Shown here: piece after piece, positions 1 through 6,694 of the stretch | How positions within the stretch are numbered: position 1 is the first letter of the stretch | How the letters are laid out: each line of letters starts with the position of its first letter | Assembly (NCBI GenBank): GCA_934659445.1 | Contig: CAKUHV010000014.1 | Location: forward strand, 1 to 23,556 | DNA from: an uncultured Oscillospiraceae bacterium | GTDB lineage: Bacteria; Bacillota; Clostridia; Oscillospirales; Oscillospiraceae | Reading direction: 5' to 3' | DNA length: 23,556 nucleotides | The notes under the pieces: model-generated | The model's database searches: none | What the model saw: the letters and a program-made list of their open reading frames with translations, nothing else | What the model was told of the DNA's origin: nothing | Program-made: the position numbers and the translations under genes

Positions 1-91
1 TGCCGCCTGCAATTCACAGACAACAAGCCCTTTCGGTCGCTTGAACAATTTTTATTCAAAATATTTGTCTAACTTTTTGGGGGTCGGTTCA
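1..91 (+). mobile_element. Right end of an IS3-family-like insertion sequence (partial)
   Basis: Bases 66-91 read TGTCTAACTTTTTGGGGGTC followed by GGTTCA. Read from the other strand this begins TGAACCGACCCC, which matches my memory of the TG...CA terminal inverted repeats of IS3-family (IS150-like) elements. Upstream is AT-rich sequence typical of the tail after the transposase gene. One frame is open from the window edge to a TAA at 70-72 (ending KIFV), but I do not recognise it as transposase and it may be non-coding. The rest of the element lies outside the window. The boundary at 91 is inferred from the terminal CA. Confidence 0.55.
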
Positions 92-242
92 TAGCTGGAT
101 GAGCCCAAATATCTGGAGAAAGGAAGCGCTGTTCCAGATGGGAATCATTGACCGGTATTTTACAAAACCTTACAATCCGGTTGGAGAGGAAGATCGGAAA
201 AAAATCGCCGAGTGGATCGCGTATTACCGCGAGAATTACTGA
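92..242 (+). pseudogene. 3' remnant of a gene, probably a DapA-family (dihydrodipicolinate synthase-like) aldolase
   Basis: An open frame enters directly from the insertion-sequence junction and ends at TGA 240-242. From the first ATG (99) it gives about 47 residues ending IAEWIAYYRENY. The segment KEALFQMGI followed by a short proline-containing stretch (TKPYNPV) and an EEDRKKIAEW helix resembles the extreme C-terminus of DapA/NanA-type Schiff-base aldolases, but it is too short to be sure. The active-site lysine region would lie upstream and is absent. There is no ribosome site before the ATG, so this is best read as the 3' end of a gene cut by the insertion. It ends 24 bp before the SDR gene, so the two probably formed one operon. 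A pyruvate-lyase activity would suit the sugar or sugar-acid genes that follow. Confidence 0.45.
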
Positions 243-266
243 TTTGGGGCAAGGAGGACAAAAGCC

Positions 267-1100
267 ATGGACGATAAGCTTTTCAGCGTTCAGAATAAAA
301 TTTGCATTGTGACAGGCGGCTTGGGACAGATCGGCAGAAACTTTGTCAAAGAGCTCCGCACCCGGGGTGCAAAAGTTGCTGTCTGGGGCCGCACCGTCAA
401 TGATGAACGTGTCGTCAAGGCACTGGGAACGGGTGCGGTCGGGGATCCGTCTCTGCGGTTTTACAGCGTTGACATCACCTGTAAGGAGAACATCAACGCC
501 GCTCTGGACGATATGGAAGCTGCGTGGGGAGCAGCGCCTGATGTACTTGTGAACAACGCTGGAATTGACACCCAGCCCTCTGCACCGCCTGAAGTCTCTG
601 GACCCTTTGAGAATTTCCCGGAAGATGTGTTCCGTGAGGTGGTTGGAACTAACTTGGTCGGTACGTTCCTGTGTTGTCAGGCGGTAGGGGCCAGAATGGT
701 CAAAGCTGGCAAGGGAGGTTCTATCATCAATGTCGGTTCTATCTACGGCATGGTTTCTCCCGTGCAGGATATTTATGCGTACAAGGAAGAGCGTACTGGC
801 ATTCCGTTTATCAAGCCCGTTGCTTATTCCGCCGCAAAATCTGGCATATACAACCTTACACGGTATCTTGCGACCTATTGGGGGAAGAAGGGGATTCGAG
901 TGAATACGCTGACTCCCGCCGGCGTATGGCGCGCCGATCAGGATCCCACATTCCAAGAGAATTTCTGTGCCAGAATGCCGATTGGCCGCATGTCGCATGA
1001 AGACGAATTCAATGGGCCGATGATCTTCCTGGCGTCTGAGGCGTCCTCCTTCATGACCGGCGCAAATCTTGTTGTGGACGGCGGCTGGACTGCTTGGTGA
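267..1100 (+). CDS. Short-chain dehydrogenase/reductase (SDR), sugar or sugar-acid type
   Basis: A classical SDR of 277 residues, probably a cytosolic NAD(P)-dependent oxidoreductase of a sugar or keto-acid alcohol group. Visible elements are the Rossmann glycine motif TGGLGQIG at residues 16-23, NNAG near residue 95, the catalytic serine in NVGSIYG and the YxxxK pair in YSAAK. The C-terminus GGWTAW is shared with a subgroup that includes PtmA-like proteins and sugar-acid reductases. The ATG at 267 has AGGAGG about 10 bases upstream. The gene lies 24 bp after the truncated aldolase-like gene and is followed by a perfect hairpin at 1107-1138, so it probably ended the upstream operon. The family is certain. 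The substrate cannot be read from sequence: gluconate 5-dehydrogenase-like, or a modified-sugar reductase, are both possible. Confidence 0.9.
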   Translation: MDDKLFSVQNKICIVTGGLGQIGRNFVKELRTRGAKVAVWGRTVNDERVVKALGTGAVGDPSLRFYSVDITCKENINAALDDMEAAWGAAPDVLVNNAGIDTQPSAPPEVSGPFENFPEDVFREVVGTNLVGTFLCCQAVGARMVKAGKGGSIINVGSIYGMVSPVQDIYAYKEERTGIPFIKPVAYSAAKSGIYNLTRYLATYWGKKGIRVNTLTPAGVWRADQDPTFQENFCARMPIGRMSHEDEFNGPMIFLASEASSFMTGANLVVDGGWTAW

Positions 1101-1106
1101 TGAAAA

Positions 1107-1138
1107 CAGCATCTGCCGGGAATGCCCGGCAGATGCTG
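1107..1138 (+). terminator. Perfect 14-bp hairpin after the SDR gene
   Basis: CAGCATCTGCCGGG (1107-1120), a 4-base loop AATG, then its exact complement (1125-1138). The plus strand then reads TAAGTATTTAAG without a solid T run, so termination here may be weak. On the minus strand the hairpin is followed by TTTTC. It separates the SDR from the PfkB operon. Confidence 0.6.
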
Positions 1139-1321
1139 TAAGTATTTAAGATATTTATGCTCCGCCGCCGCTGCTGGCAGGTGACTACGGCGTATGCAGG
1201 CGCGGAAGCATTTGTGCGTCCGGCCCCGGGCTATTTGCTTGCCGCAGGGATACCAGGGGCATATTTGGCGATGGATAAAAGGCTGATTTCAAAATCAAGG
1301 CTACGAAATGAGGATAGTATT
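1139..1321. other. Intergenic stretch before the PfkB kinase operon
   Basis: About 180 bases with no recognised gene. The kinase frame stays open upstream to 1157, and an in-frame ATG lies at 1271, but the translated extension has no family resemblance. The only promoter-like pair I see is weak: TTGCCG at 1239-1244, 17 bp, TATTTG at 1262-1267. Confidence 0.4.
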
Positions 1322-2329
1322 ATGAACAGACGCCCTAAAATCCTGGTTGCCGGCATCTTTGTAATGGATCTGATCGCTTCCACTAGGGACGTTCCCAACT
1401 CTGGCGAAACCGTTCTCGGGTTGCGCATGCAGACCATTCCAGGCGGGAAAGGCGCAAATCAGGCAGTACAGGCAGCCCGCCTCGGCGCGGATGTTACAAT
1501 GGTGGGCCGTGTCGGCGATGATATTTTCGGCAGAACCGTTGTAAACGCTGTTGCCGAAGCAGGCGTTAATGTGTCGCATGTTACAGTTGATCCGGACGAG
1601 CCAACTGGCGCTTCGAGTATCACGCTTGAGGTGACGGAGACCTCGGCAAATAACCGTATTATCGTCTGCCCGGGCGCAAATCACACTATTACGCTTGATC
1701 AACTCGCATGGCTCAAGGATGAAATTAGCAACTATGACATGGTTCTGCTGCAGTTTGAACTGAAAATGTTTATTAATGAAGCTATTGCGGCGTGGGCACA
1801 TGAGGCCGGCGTACCGGTCATGGTGAACCCGGCCCCGGCTGCACCAATTTCTGACAGCCTGCTCCGGTGCACGACCTATCTCTCTCCGAACGAGCATGAG
1901 GCTGCCGCCATTGCAGGACATCCTCTTCGGGCAGAGAAGGGCGGCATTAACGACAGCGATCTTTGCACCGTGACAGAGTTTTTCCGTAGCAAGGGTGTCG
2001 ACAAACTGATCATTACCCTTGGGGAGAACGGCTCGGTCGCATCCGGGAAAGACGGCATTGTTCGGGTCGGCAGTGTCTCTATGCCCCATGTGGCAGATAC
2101 CACTGCGGCAGGCGACTCTTTCGTGGCCTCTTTCTGCACCGGGGTATGTGCTGGATTGTCTGAGCAGCAAGCGCTGACCTTTGCAAGCCATTCTGCCGCT
2201 ATCACCGTTTCACGCATGGGAGCCATCCCGAGTCTGCCTACAATGGATGAGGTCATAGCGCTGATGCGGGAAAGGCGGATCACAGATTTTGATTATGAAA
2301 AGATTTCTGTTTTAGGAGGGGCACAATGA
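1322..2329 (+). CDS. PfkB-family carbohydrate kinase, ribokinase-like
   Basis: A 335-residue cytosolic sugar kinase of the ribokinase/PfkB fold, expected to phosphorylate a sugar from ATP. The substrate-loop motif GGKGANQA follows the N-terminal ILVAGIFVMDLI strand, and near residue 260 is DTTAAGDSF, the form taken here by the usual DTxGAGD anion-hole and catalytic-base motif; the last Asp is the base. An alanine replaces the usual first glycine. I chose the ATG at 1322 because the family begins there and GAGGA lies 7 bases upstream; longer in-frame starts (1271, 1157) add unrelated residues. Its TGA overlaps the next ATG by 4 bases (ATGA), indicating translational coupling with the SIS gene. 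Being next to an RbsD/FucU mutarotase suggests ribose or a related pentose or deoxy sugar, but the SIS partner argues against plain ribose catabolism. Confidence 0.88.
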   Translation: MNRRPKILVAGIFVMDLIASTRDVPNSGETVLGLRMQTIPGGKGANQAVQAARLGADVTMVGRVGDDIFGRTVVNAVAEAGVNVSHVTVDPDEPTGASSITLEVTETSANNRIIVCPGANHTITLDQLAWLKDEISNYDMVLLQFELKMFINEAIAAWAHEAGVPVMVNPAPAAPISDSLLRCTTYLSPNEHEAAAIAGHPLRAEKGGINDSDLCTVTEFFRSKGVDKLIITLGENGSVASGKDGIVRVGSVSMPHVADTTAAGDSFVASFCTGVCAGLSEQQALTFASHSAAITVSRMGAIPSLPTMDEVIALMRERRITDFDYEKISVLGGAQ

Positions 2330-2937
2330 AACAAACTGGGATCAATGCCTTTGATCATTTTACTGCGTCGGCCAGACATGAAATTACAGATTTCCTTGCC
2401 CTGCAAAAGTACGAGGACTATGAGTGTGCAGTCAAGTTGATCCAGCAGGCACGTGCCAATGGAAACCGGATTCATGTCACGGGCATCGGAAAGCCGAGCC
2501 ACGTTGCCGAATATGTGGCATCTCTGCTTTCCTCGACCGGAACCCTCACCTATTTTCTACATGGAACCGAGGCCGTCCACGGCTCCTGCGGACAGCTTGT
2601 CGCCGGTGATGTTGTCATTGCGATCTCCAATTCTGGCGAGACAGTAGAGCTCAGGGCGACGATCAACGCAGTCAAGAACAACGGATGTGCGGTCATAGGT
2701 ATCTCAGGCGGACGCAGCAGCTGGCTCAAAGAAAATAGCGACGCATTTCTGTTTGCAGGTGTTCACGAGGAGGGTGGGCCTTTGAACCGCGCCCCACGCA
2801 ACTCGATTCTTGCGGAGACCCTTGTGCTGCAGGCGTTGAGTGTGATTCTGCAGGCGGAATGCGGACAGACCCCGACCGAGTATGTGCGTTGCCATCCCGG
2901 TGGAAAGCTCGGTCAGTTGAGAGAGGAAGAAAAATAA
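2326..2937 (+). CDS. SIS-domain sugar-phosphate isomerase, KdsD/GutQ-like without CBS domains
   Basis: A 203-residue single SIS (sugar isomerase) domain. GIGKPSHVA near residue 53, the STGT...FLHGTEAVHG segment, SNSGETVE near residue 101 and HPGGKLGQ near residue 189 match the arabinose-5-phosphate isomerase (KdsD/GutQ) group. Those enzymes interconvert ketose and aldose phosphates. The usual C-terminal CBS pair (full KdsD is about 320 residues) is absent, as in short GutQ-like or hexulose-phosphate isomerase proteins. It starts inside the kinase stop codon with AGGAGGGG just upstream and ends 1 base before the RbsD/FucU-like gene. The kinase product is the natural candidate substrate. The domain call is firm; the actual sugar phosphate is unknown. 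Confidence 0.85.
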   Translation: MKQTGINAFDHFTASARHEITDFLALQKYEDYECAVKLIQQARANGNRIHVTGIGKPSHVAEYVASLLSSTGTLTYFLHGTEAVHGSCGQLVAGDVVIAISNSGETVELRATINAVKNNGCAVIGISGGRSSWLKENSDAFLFAGVHEEGGPLNRAPRNSILAETLVLQALSVILQAECGQTPTEYVRCHPGGKLGQLREEEK

Positions 2938-2938
2938 T

Positions 2939-3346
2939 ATGCTGAAAGGGAACTGCATTCATCCCGAGCTGATCCACCAGCTCGCTTTGTGCGGACATGG
3001 CGACCAGATCTTGATTGCCGACGGGAATTATCCTCTTGCCGCAAAAAGCGGCGATGCCGCCAAAATTTACCTCGGGTTGCTGCCGAGCGTTCCGACTGTA
3101 ACGGACGTGCTTGCAGCTATTCAGAGCGTATGTAATATAGAGGCGGCGCAGGTTATGCAGCCAGAGGATGGTACAGAGCCGGAGATCTTCGACGAGTTTC
3201 GCGAGATGCTCTGCGGCATGGAGCTTGGAAAACTTGGACGCTATGCATTCTACAATGCCTGTATGAAGGAACCGCTGCGTCTTGCGATCTCCACTGGAGA
3301 GAAACGTGTTTACGCGAATCTGCTAATCACACTTGGTACTGCCTAA
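2939..3346 (+). CDS. RbsD/FucU-family sugar mutarotase (pyranase)
   Basis: A 135-residue protein of the RbsD/FucU family, which speeds interconversion of sugar anomers or ring forms before phosphorylation. GHGDQILIADGNYP at residues 19-32 carries the family His20 and Asp22. The C-terminal RYAFYNACMK and STGEKRVYANLLI segments match the substrate-site Tyr and the YxN region. Length is close to FucU (about 140), and the spacing looks more FucU-like than RbsD-like. The ATG is 1 base after the SIS stop, with a GA-rich site (GAGAGG) upstream. It is the last gene of the kinase-SIS-mutarotase operon; a terminator follows at 3422. The free sugar is probably a pentose or deoxyhexose; L-fucose itself is not supported because no fucose isomerase or kinase is nearby. 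Confidence 0.85.
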   Translation: MLKGNCIHPELIHQLALCGHGDQILIADGNYPLAAKSGDAAKIYLGLLPSVPTVTDVLAAIQSVCNIEAAQVMQPEDGTEPEIFDEFREMLCGMELGKLGRYAFYNACMKEPLRLAISTGEKRVYANLLITLGTA

Positions 3347-3421
3347 TCAGCGAATCTGGCAGAAATACACTTTTCTGATGTGAGCTAAGGGCGTGTTGCG
3401 GGATCGTGTGCCGAAAAAAGA

Positions 3422-3466
3422 CGAGTGGGCTTTCCTGATCGAGGAGTGCCCACTCGCCCTTTTGTT
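3422..3466 (+). terminator. Intrinsic terminator of the kinase-SIS-mutarotase operon
   Basis: Stem CGAGTGGGC (3422-3430) pairs exactly with GCCCACTCG (3448-3456) across a 17-base loop, followed by CCTTTTGTTTT. Confidence 0.8.
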
Positions 3467-3551
3467 TTCAAACTAAGGTTATTTGCAAAATAGGCTTCAG
3501 ACGTTTCATGGCTGAAAGTGCGGAAAAGATTGCGGGTATGGTGCAGTGGCC

Positions 3552-3580
3552 TTGACTGCTGCGTTTTATTTCTGTAAAAT
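3552..3580 (+). promoter_or_regulatory. Sigma-A-type promoter for tgt-yajC
   Basis: TTGACT (3552-3557), exactly 17 bp, then TAAAAT (3575-3580). It lies about 75 bases before the tgt GTG. The rest of the 3467-3653 interval shows no gene or riboswitch that I recognise. Confidence 0.65.
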
Positions 3581-3653
3581 ACGAGAGAAATGCAATGAAT
3601 TACCACGCAGGAAAAGGATATCTATTTCCTGAGCACAAAAGGGAGTTATTTCA

Positions 3654-4841
3654 GTGTTTGAAGTATTGAAAACCCAGGGCAGGGCCCGTCGCGGCGTCTT
3701 TACCTGCCCCCACGGCACGGTACAGACCCCTGTCTTTATGAATGTGGGCACCCAGGGCGCCATCAAGGGCGCCGTGTCCGCCATGGACCTGAAGGAGATC
3801 GGCTGTCAGGTGGAGTTGTCCAACACCTATCACCTGCATCTGCGTCCGGGGAATAAGGTGGTCAGGGAGATGGGCGGCCTGCACAAATTCATGGGTTGGG
3901 ACGGCCCTATGCTCACCGACAGCGGAGGATTTCAGGTGTTCTCCCTGTCCGGCCTGCGGAAGATCAGGGAGGAAGGGGTCACCTTCGCCTCCCATCTGGA
4001 TGGCCGGCGCATCTTCATGGGGCCGGAGGAGTCCATGCAGATCCAGTCGGATCTGGGCAGCGACATTGCCATGGCCTTTGACGAATGCATCGAGAATCCG
4101 TCCCCCTATGACTATGTGAAGAACTCCTGCGACCGGACCTACCGCTGGCTGGAGCGGTGCGTGGCGGAGCACAGGCGGCTGAACGCCCTGCCCGACTGCG
4201 TCAACCCGGGACAGATGCTGTTCGGCATCAACCAGGGGGGCACATACCCCGACCTGCGCGTGGAGCACATGAAGAGGATCGCCCAGCTGGACTGCGACGG
4301 CTTTGCCATCGGCGGACTGGCGGTGGGGGAGCCTACCCAGACCATGTACGACATCATCGATGCGGTAGAGCCCCATATGCCAAAGGACAAGCCCCGCTAC
4401 CTCATGGGGGTGGGCACCCCAAGCAACATCATCGAGGGGGTAGCCCGGGGGGTGGACTTCTTCGACTGCGTCATGCCCGCCCGGAACGCCCGCCACGGCA
4501 AGCTGTACACCTGGGGCGGCACGATCAACATCAAGAACGAGAAGTACAAGACCGACCCCCGGCCCATCGACCCGGAGTGCCGGTGCCCCGCCTGCCGCTC
4601 CTTCTCCCGGGCCTACCTCCGCCACCTGCTGACGGCGGGGGAGATGCTGGCCATGCGTCTTGCGGTGATGCACAACCTGTATTTCTACAACACTCTGATG
4701 CTGCGTATCCGTCAGGCTCTGGATGAGGGGACATTCGACGCCTTCCGCGAACGGTATTCCGGCGTTCTGGAACGGCCCAGACAAGAAAACCAGACAGATT
4801 TCACCGAAACCTCTTGCCAAGAGGGAAAAGAACCGGTATAA
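3654..4841 (+). CDS. tgt: Queuine/preQ1 tRNA-guanine transglycosylase
   Basis: Exchanges guanine-34 of GUN-anticodon tRNAs for preQ1, a step in bacterial queuosine synthesis. The protein is 395 residues, near the family norm (about 370-390). DSGGFQ has its catalytic Asp at residue 89; FDCVMPARNARHG carries the nucleophile Asp at 271; GGLAVGEP is the substrate-loop region. The zinc site is Cys309, Cys311 and Cys314 of CRCPAC with a downstream His in LRHLL. The GTG start is supported by GGGAG 8 bases upstream and by MFEVLKTQGRARRG, the normal N-terminus. The last 25 or so residues (after RYSGVLERP) are a non-conserved tail. yajC follows 46 bases later, a common tgt-yajC arrangement. queA is not in the window. 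Confidence 0.98.
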   Translation: MFEVLKTQGRARRGVFTCPHGTVQTPVFMNVGTQGAIKGAVSAMDLKEIGCQVELSNTYHLHLRPGNKVVREMGGLHKFMGWDGPMLTDSGGFQVFSLSGLRKIREEGVTFASHLDGRRIFMGPEESMQIQSDLGSDIAMAFDECIENPSPYDYVKNSCDRTYRWLERCVAEHRRLNALPDCVNPGQMLFGINQGGTYPDLRVEHMKRIAQLDCDGFAIGGLAVGEPTQTMYDIIDAVEPHMPKDKPRYLMGVGTPSNIIEGVARGVDFFDCVMPARNARHGKLYTWGGTINIKNEKYKTDPRPIDPECRCPACRSFSRAYLRHLLTAGEMLAMRLAVMHNLYFYNTLMLRIRQALDEGTFDAFRERYSGVLERPRQENQTDFTETSCQEGKEPV

Positions 4842-4887
4842 TAATAAAAGCGCGTTTATTCTATGTAATTAACTGGAGGGAACCACT

Positions 4888-5163
4888 TTGAATTATCAGA
4901 GCTTGATTATGATCGTCCTGATGCTGGCCTTTATGTACTTCTTCCTGATCCGGCCAGAGAGCAAGCGGAAAAAGAGCGAGCAGGAGATGAGAAACTCCCT
5001 GACCGTGGGCGATAACATCACCACCATCGGCGGCATCACCGGCACCATCTGCGCGGTGAAGGAGAACACCATCGTTATCGAGAGCGGCGCTGACCGCGTG
5101 CGCATCGAGTTCCTGAAGTCCGCCATCTCCAGCAAGATCGACCCCGATACGGAGAAGAAGTGA
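4888..5163 (+). CDS. yajC: Preprotein translocase accessory subunit YajC
   Basis: A 91-residue single-pass membrane protein of the Sec accessory complex (SecDF-YajC). One hydrophobic segment at residues 5-21 is followed by the typical IRPESKRKK junction, then the soluble motif SLTVGDNITTIGGITGTI. The start is TTG at 4888, supported by GGAGGG 7 bases upstream and by the fit to the family N-terminus; no ATG is available upstream of the helix. secD/secF, which often follow, are not in this window. The hairpin at 5217-5266 probably ends most tgt-yajC transcripts. Confidence 0.95.
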   Translation: MNYQSLIMIVLMLAFMYFFLIRPESKRKKSEQEMRNSLTVGDNITTIGGITGTICAVKENTIVIESGADRVRIEFLKSAISSKIDPDTEKK

Positions 5164-5216
5164 GCTCCGGGCCAGTCCCATCCCTCTGCGTCAGCAGGAG
5201 CCATACATGAAAACCG

Positions 5217-5266
5217 CCCTCCCGGCATAGGATCGTTACAGATGATCCTGCGGGGAGGGTGTTTTT
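5217..5266 (+). terminator. Terminator-like hairpin overlapping the ribosome site of the next gene
   Basis: An outer stem CCCTCCC (5217-5223) pairs with GGGAGGG (5253-5259), and an inner stem AGGATC (5229-5234) pairs with GATCCT (5244-5249). TGTTTTT (5260-5266) follows and is immediately succeeded by ATG 5267. The GGAGGG of the outer stem is also the only Shine-Dalgarno sequence for that ATG. Confidence 0.75.
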
Positions 5267-5689
5267 ATGGACAAACGGGTCAGACGGGGAGAAAAGGCAC
5301 AGCGCAGGGGCACAGAGACAGTCCTGCGGGTCATGGCCGGAGGAGGGGCGGGGGCATTGGTCAGCATCCTGCTTCTTCTGGGCTGCTCGATCTGTATTTC
5401 GGCGGGAGTTGTGGGCGAACGGTCGATGGGAGCCGCTGTACCGGCGTGTGCGCTGGCGGGCGGGCTGTGCGCCGGCCTGATTGCAGCGCGGGGGATGGCG
5501 GGGCAGCGACTGCCCGCAGGTCTGTGCGCCGGGACGGCGATGTTCTTTGTGCTGCTGCTGGCGGGGCTGCTGATGTATGAGGATGCCTCTCTGGAAAACG
5601 GGGGGATCGGCCAACTGCTGGCCTGCTGTTGCGGCGCAGCTCTGGCCAGCCTGCCGGGACGGCGCAGCGCAGGAGCAAAGCGGCGCTGA
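5267..5689 (+). CDS. TIGR04086-family (YrzE-like) membrane protein
   Basis: A 140-residue protein with a basic N-terminus (MDKRVRRGEKAQRR) and about four hydrophobic segments at residues 22-45, 52-72, 81-101 and 111-128, ending in a basic tail. Size, topology and position directly after yajC match the TIGR04086 membrane-protein family of spore formers, whose function is not established. The start ATG follows GGGAGGG by 7 bases, but that ribosome site is part of a terminator stem, so expression may depend on read-through or on local unfolding. I recognise no catalytic residues. Confidence 0.75.
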   Translation: MDKRVRRGEKAQRRGTETVLRVMAGGGAGALVSILLLLGCSICISAGVVGERSMGAAVPACALAGGLCAGLIAARGMAGQRLPAGLCAGTAMFFVLLLAGLLMYEDASLENGGIGQLLACCCGAALASLPGRRSAGAKRR

Positions 5690-6019
5690 GAGAAAACAAG
5701 GGTATACGGAATGTAATTATACGGAGCGTATTGGACTCTGGCGGGGGCGAGAGCCGGAAAACGCCATATCTTGAAGTCGACACGCACGCCCTCTCCATAT
5801 TTCGTGGCAGTCAGGCGGAGCGAGGTGCGTTCGGTTTATGAAGTTTACATAATAACGTTGACATAAGGTATTGAGAGAATTGACGAAAATCAAAAAAATG
5901 GATCAAAAGCCTTGATATGTCTCCGGAAAATGGTATAGTTAACCTAAAGAGGCTTTTGGGCTGCCGGAAGTCTATTTTTTTGTCCCGTTACATAGGCTGT
6001 CTACCGGGAGGTGACGGCC
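5690..6019. other. Non-coding interval before spoIIM with an AT-rich, possibly repeated, leader
   Basis: About 330 bases. The first half (5700-5835) is moderately GC-rich with short frames on both strands that look spurious. From about 5836 the sequence turns AT-rich and contains TTGACA (5858-5863) and TTGACG (5880-5885), both without a good -10, before the better promoter at 5912-5939. Its style differs from the other intergenic regions here and suggests a dispersed element, but no second copy lies in the window. Confidence 0.35.
5912..5939 (+). promoter_or_regulatory. Promoter for spoIIM (extended -10)
   Basis: TTGATA (5912-5917), 16 bp, TATAGT (5934-5939), with TGG immediately before the -10 as an extended TGn element. 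The pair sits between the arms of an inverted repeat, CAAAAGCC (5904-5911) and GGCTTTTG (5951-5958). It looks like a sigma-A promoter; I did not see a convincing sporulation (sigma-E) promoter. Confidence 0.55.
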
Positions 6020-6634
6020 GTGGGCAAGCTGGTGAAAAAAAGAGCGGACGGGCTGTGGGGCTGGCTGTGTCCCCTTGTCCTGGCGGCGGCATTCCTGCTG
6101 GGCGGTCTGGCGGGCTGTCTTTATGCCGGCCGTCTGTCCGGGGCGGAGGAGGAGGCGGTGACCTCCTATCTTGCGGACTATATGCGTCTGCTGCAAGACG
6201 GCGGGCCGGCGCCTGAGCTTGGCCCCATCCTTCGGGAGCGGCTGCTGCTGTGGCTGGCGGTCACCCTGTGCGGTCTGACCGGTCTGGGGCTGCTGGGGGT
6301 GCCCGTTCTGTGCGGTGCACAGGGCTTTCTCCTCTGCTACGGCTGCGCCTGCTTCCGCCGGGCCATAGGCGGCGGCGCCGCAGCCGCTGCGGTCTTGTTC
6401 GGGCTGCCCGCTCTCTTGTGGGCTCCGGTCCTGTTTTTACTGGGCTGCCAGAGTCTTGGCAGCGCGGCGGCCCTGCTTCGGCGCTGCGTGTGGGGCGCTG
6501 GAGAGGCTGTTTTTTCCCGCCTGTATTGGGTGAGGGTGTTTCTGGGCGGTGCCGCGCTGATCCTTTGCGCCGCGGCGGAATATACCGTGGTTCCGGGCCT
6601 GCTGGTCCGGTTGGCCGCGTGGCTCCTGCGGTAA
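6020..6634 (+). CDS. spoIIM: Stage II sporulation protein M
   Basis: An integral membrane protein; in Bacillus SpoIIM forms the SpoIIDMP complex that remodels septal peptidoglycan during engulfment. From the GTG at 6020 it is 204 residues, near the family length (about 200-215). Hydrophobic segments lie near residues 15-37, 75-100, 110-155 (two passes) and 170-200. I prefer GTG 6020 over GTG 6011 because GGGAGG (6006-6011) is correctly spaced for 6020 and overlaps the earlier codon. xerD follows about 60 bases later, the same spoIIM-xerD neighbourhood as in Bacillus and many Clostridia. This supports the call more strongly than the sequence, which is mostly Leu/Ala/Gly-rich membrane helix. 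Confidence 0.85.
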   Translation: MGKLVKKRADGLWGWLCPLVLAAAFLLGGLAGCLYAGRLSGAEEEAVTSYLADYMRLLQDGGPAPELGPILRERLLLWLAVTLCGLTGLGLLGVPVLCGAQGFLLCYGCACFRRAIGGGAAAAAVLFGLPALLWAPVLFLLGCQSLGSAAALLRRCVWGAGEAVFSRLYWVRVFLGGAALILCAAAEYTVVPGLLVRLAAWLLR

Positions 6635-6694
6635 AAACGCGGCTGTCGGCCGGCTTCTGATCCTCTGCGGCGATTCGTTTTGGGAGTTGTTTGT

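Noticed and set aside
69..1112. A 347-codon frame on the minus strand opposite the SDR gene
   Set aside because: It has no family resemblance and is fully antisense to a clear SDR with motifs and a ribosome site.
1157..1321. N-terminal extension of the PfkB kinase
   Set aside because: The extra residues match nothing, and the family N-terminus and ribosome site both support 1322.
3467..3653. A preQ1 riboswitch before tgt
   Set aside because: I could not identify a preQ1 aptamer pattern; only a simple promoter is visible.
3651..4820. A 389-codon minus-strand frame opposite tgt
   Set aside because: A GC-driven antisense frame, rich in His/Gly/Val, over a certain tgt gene.
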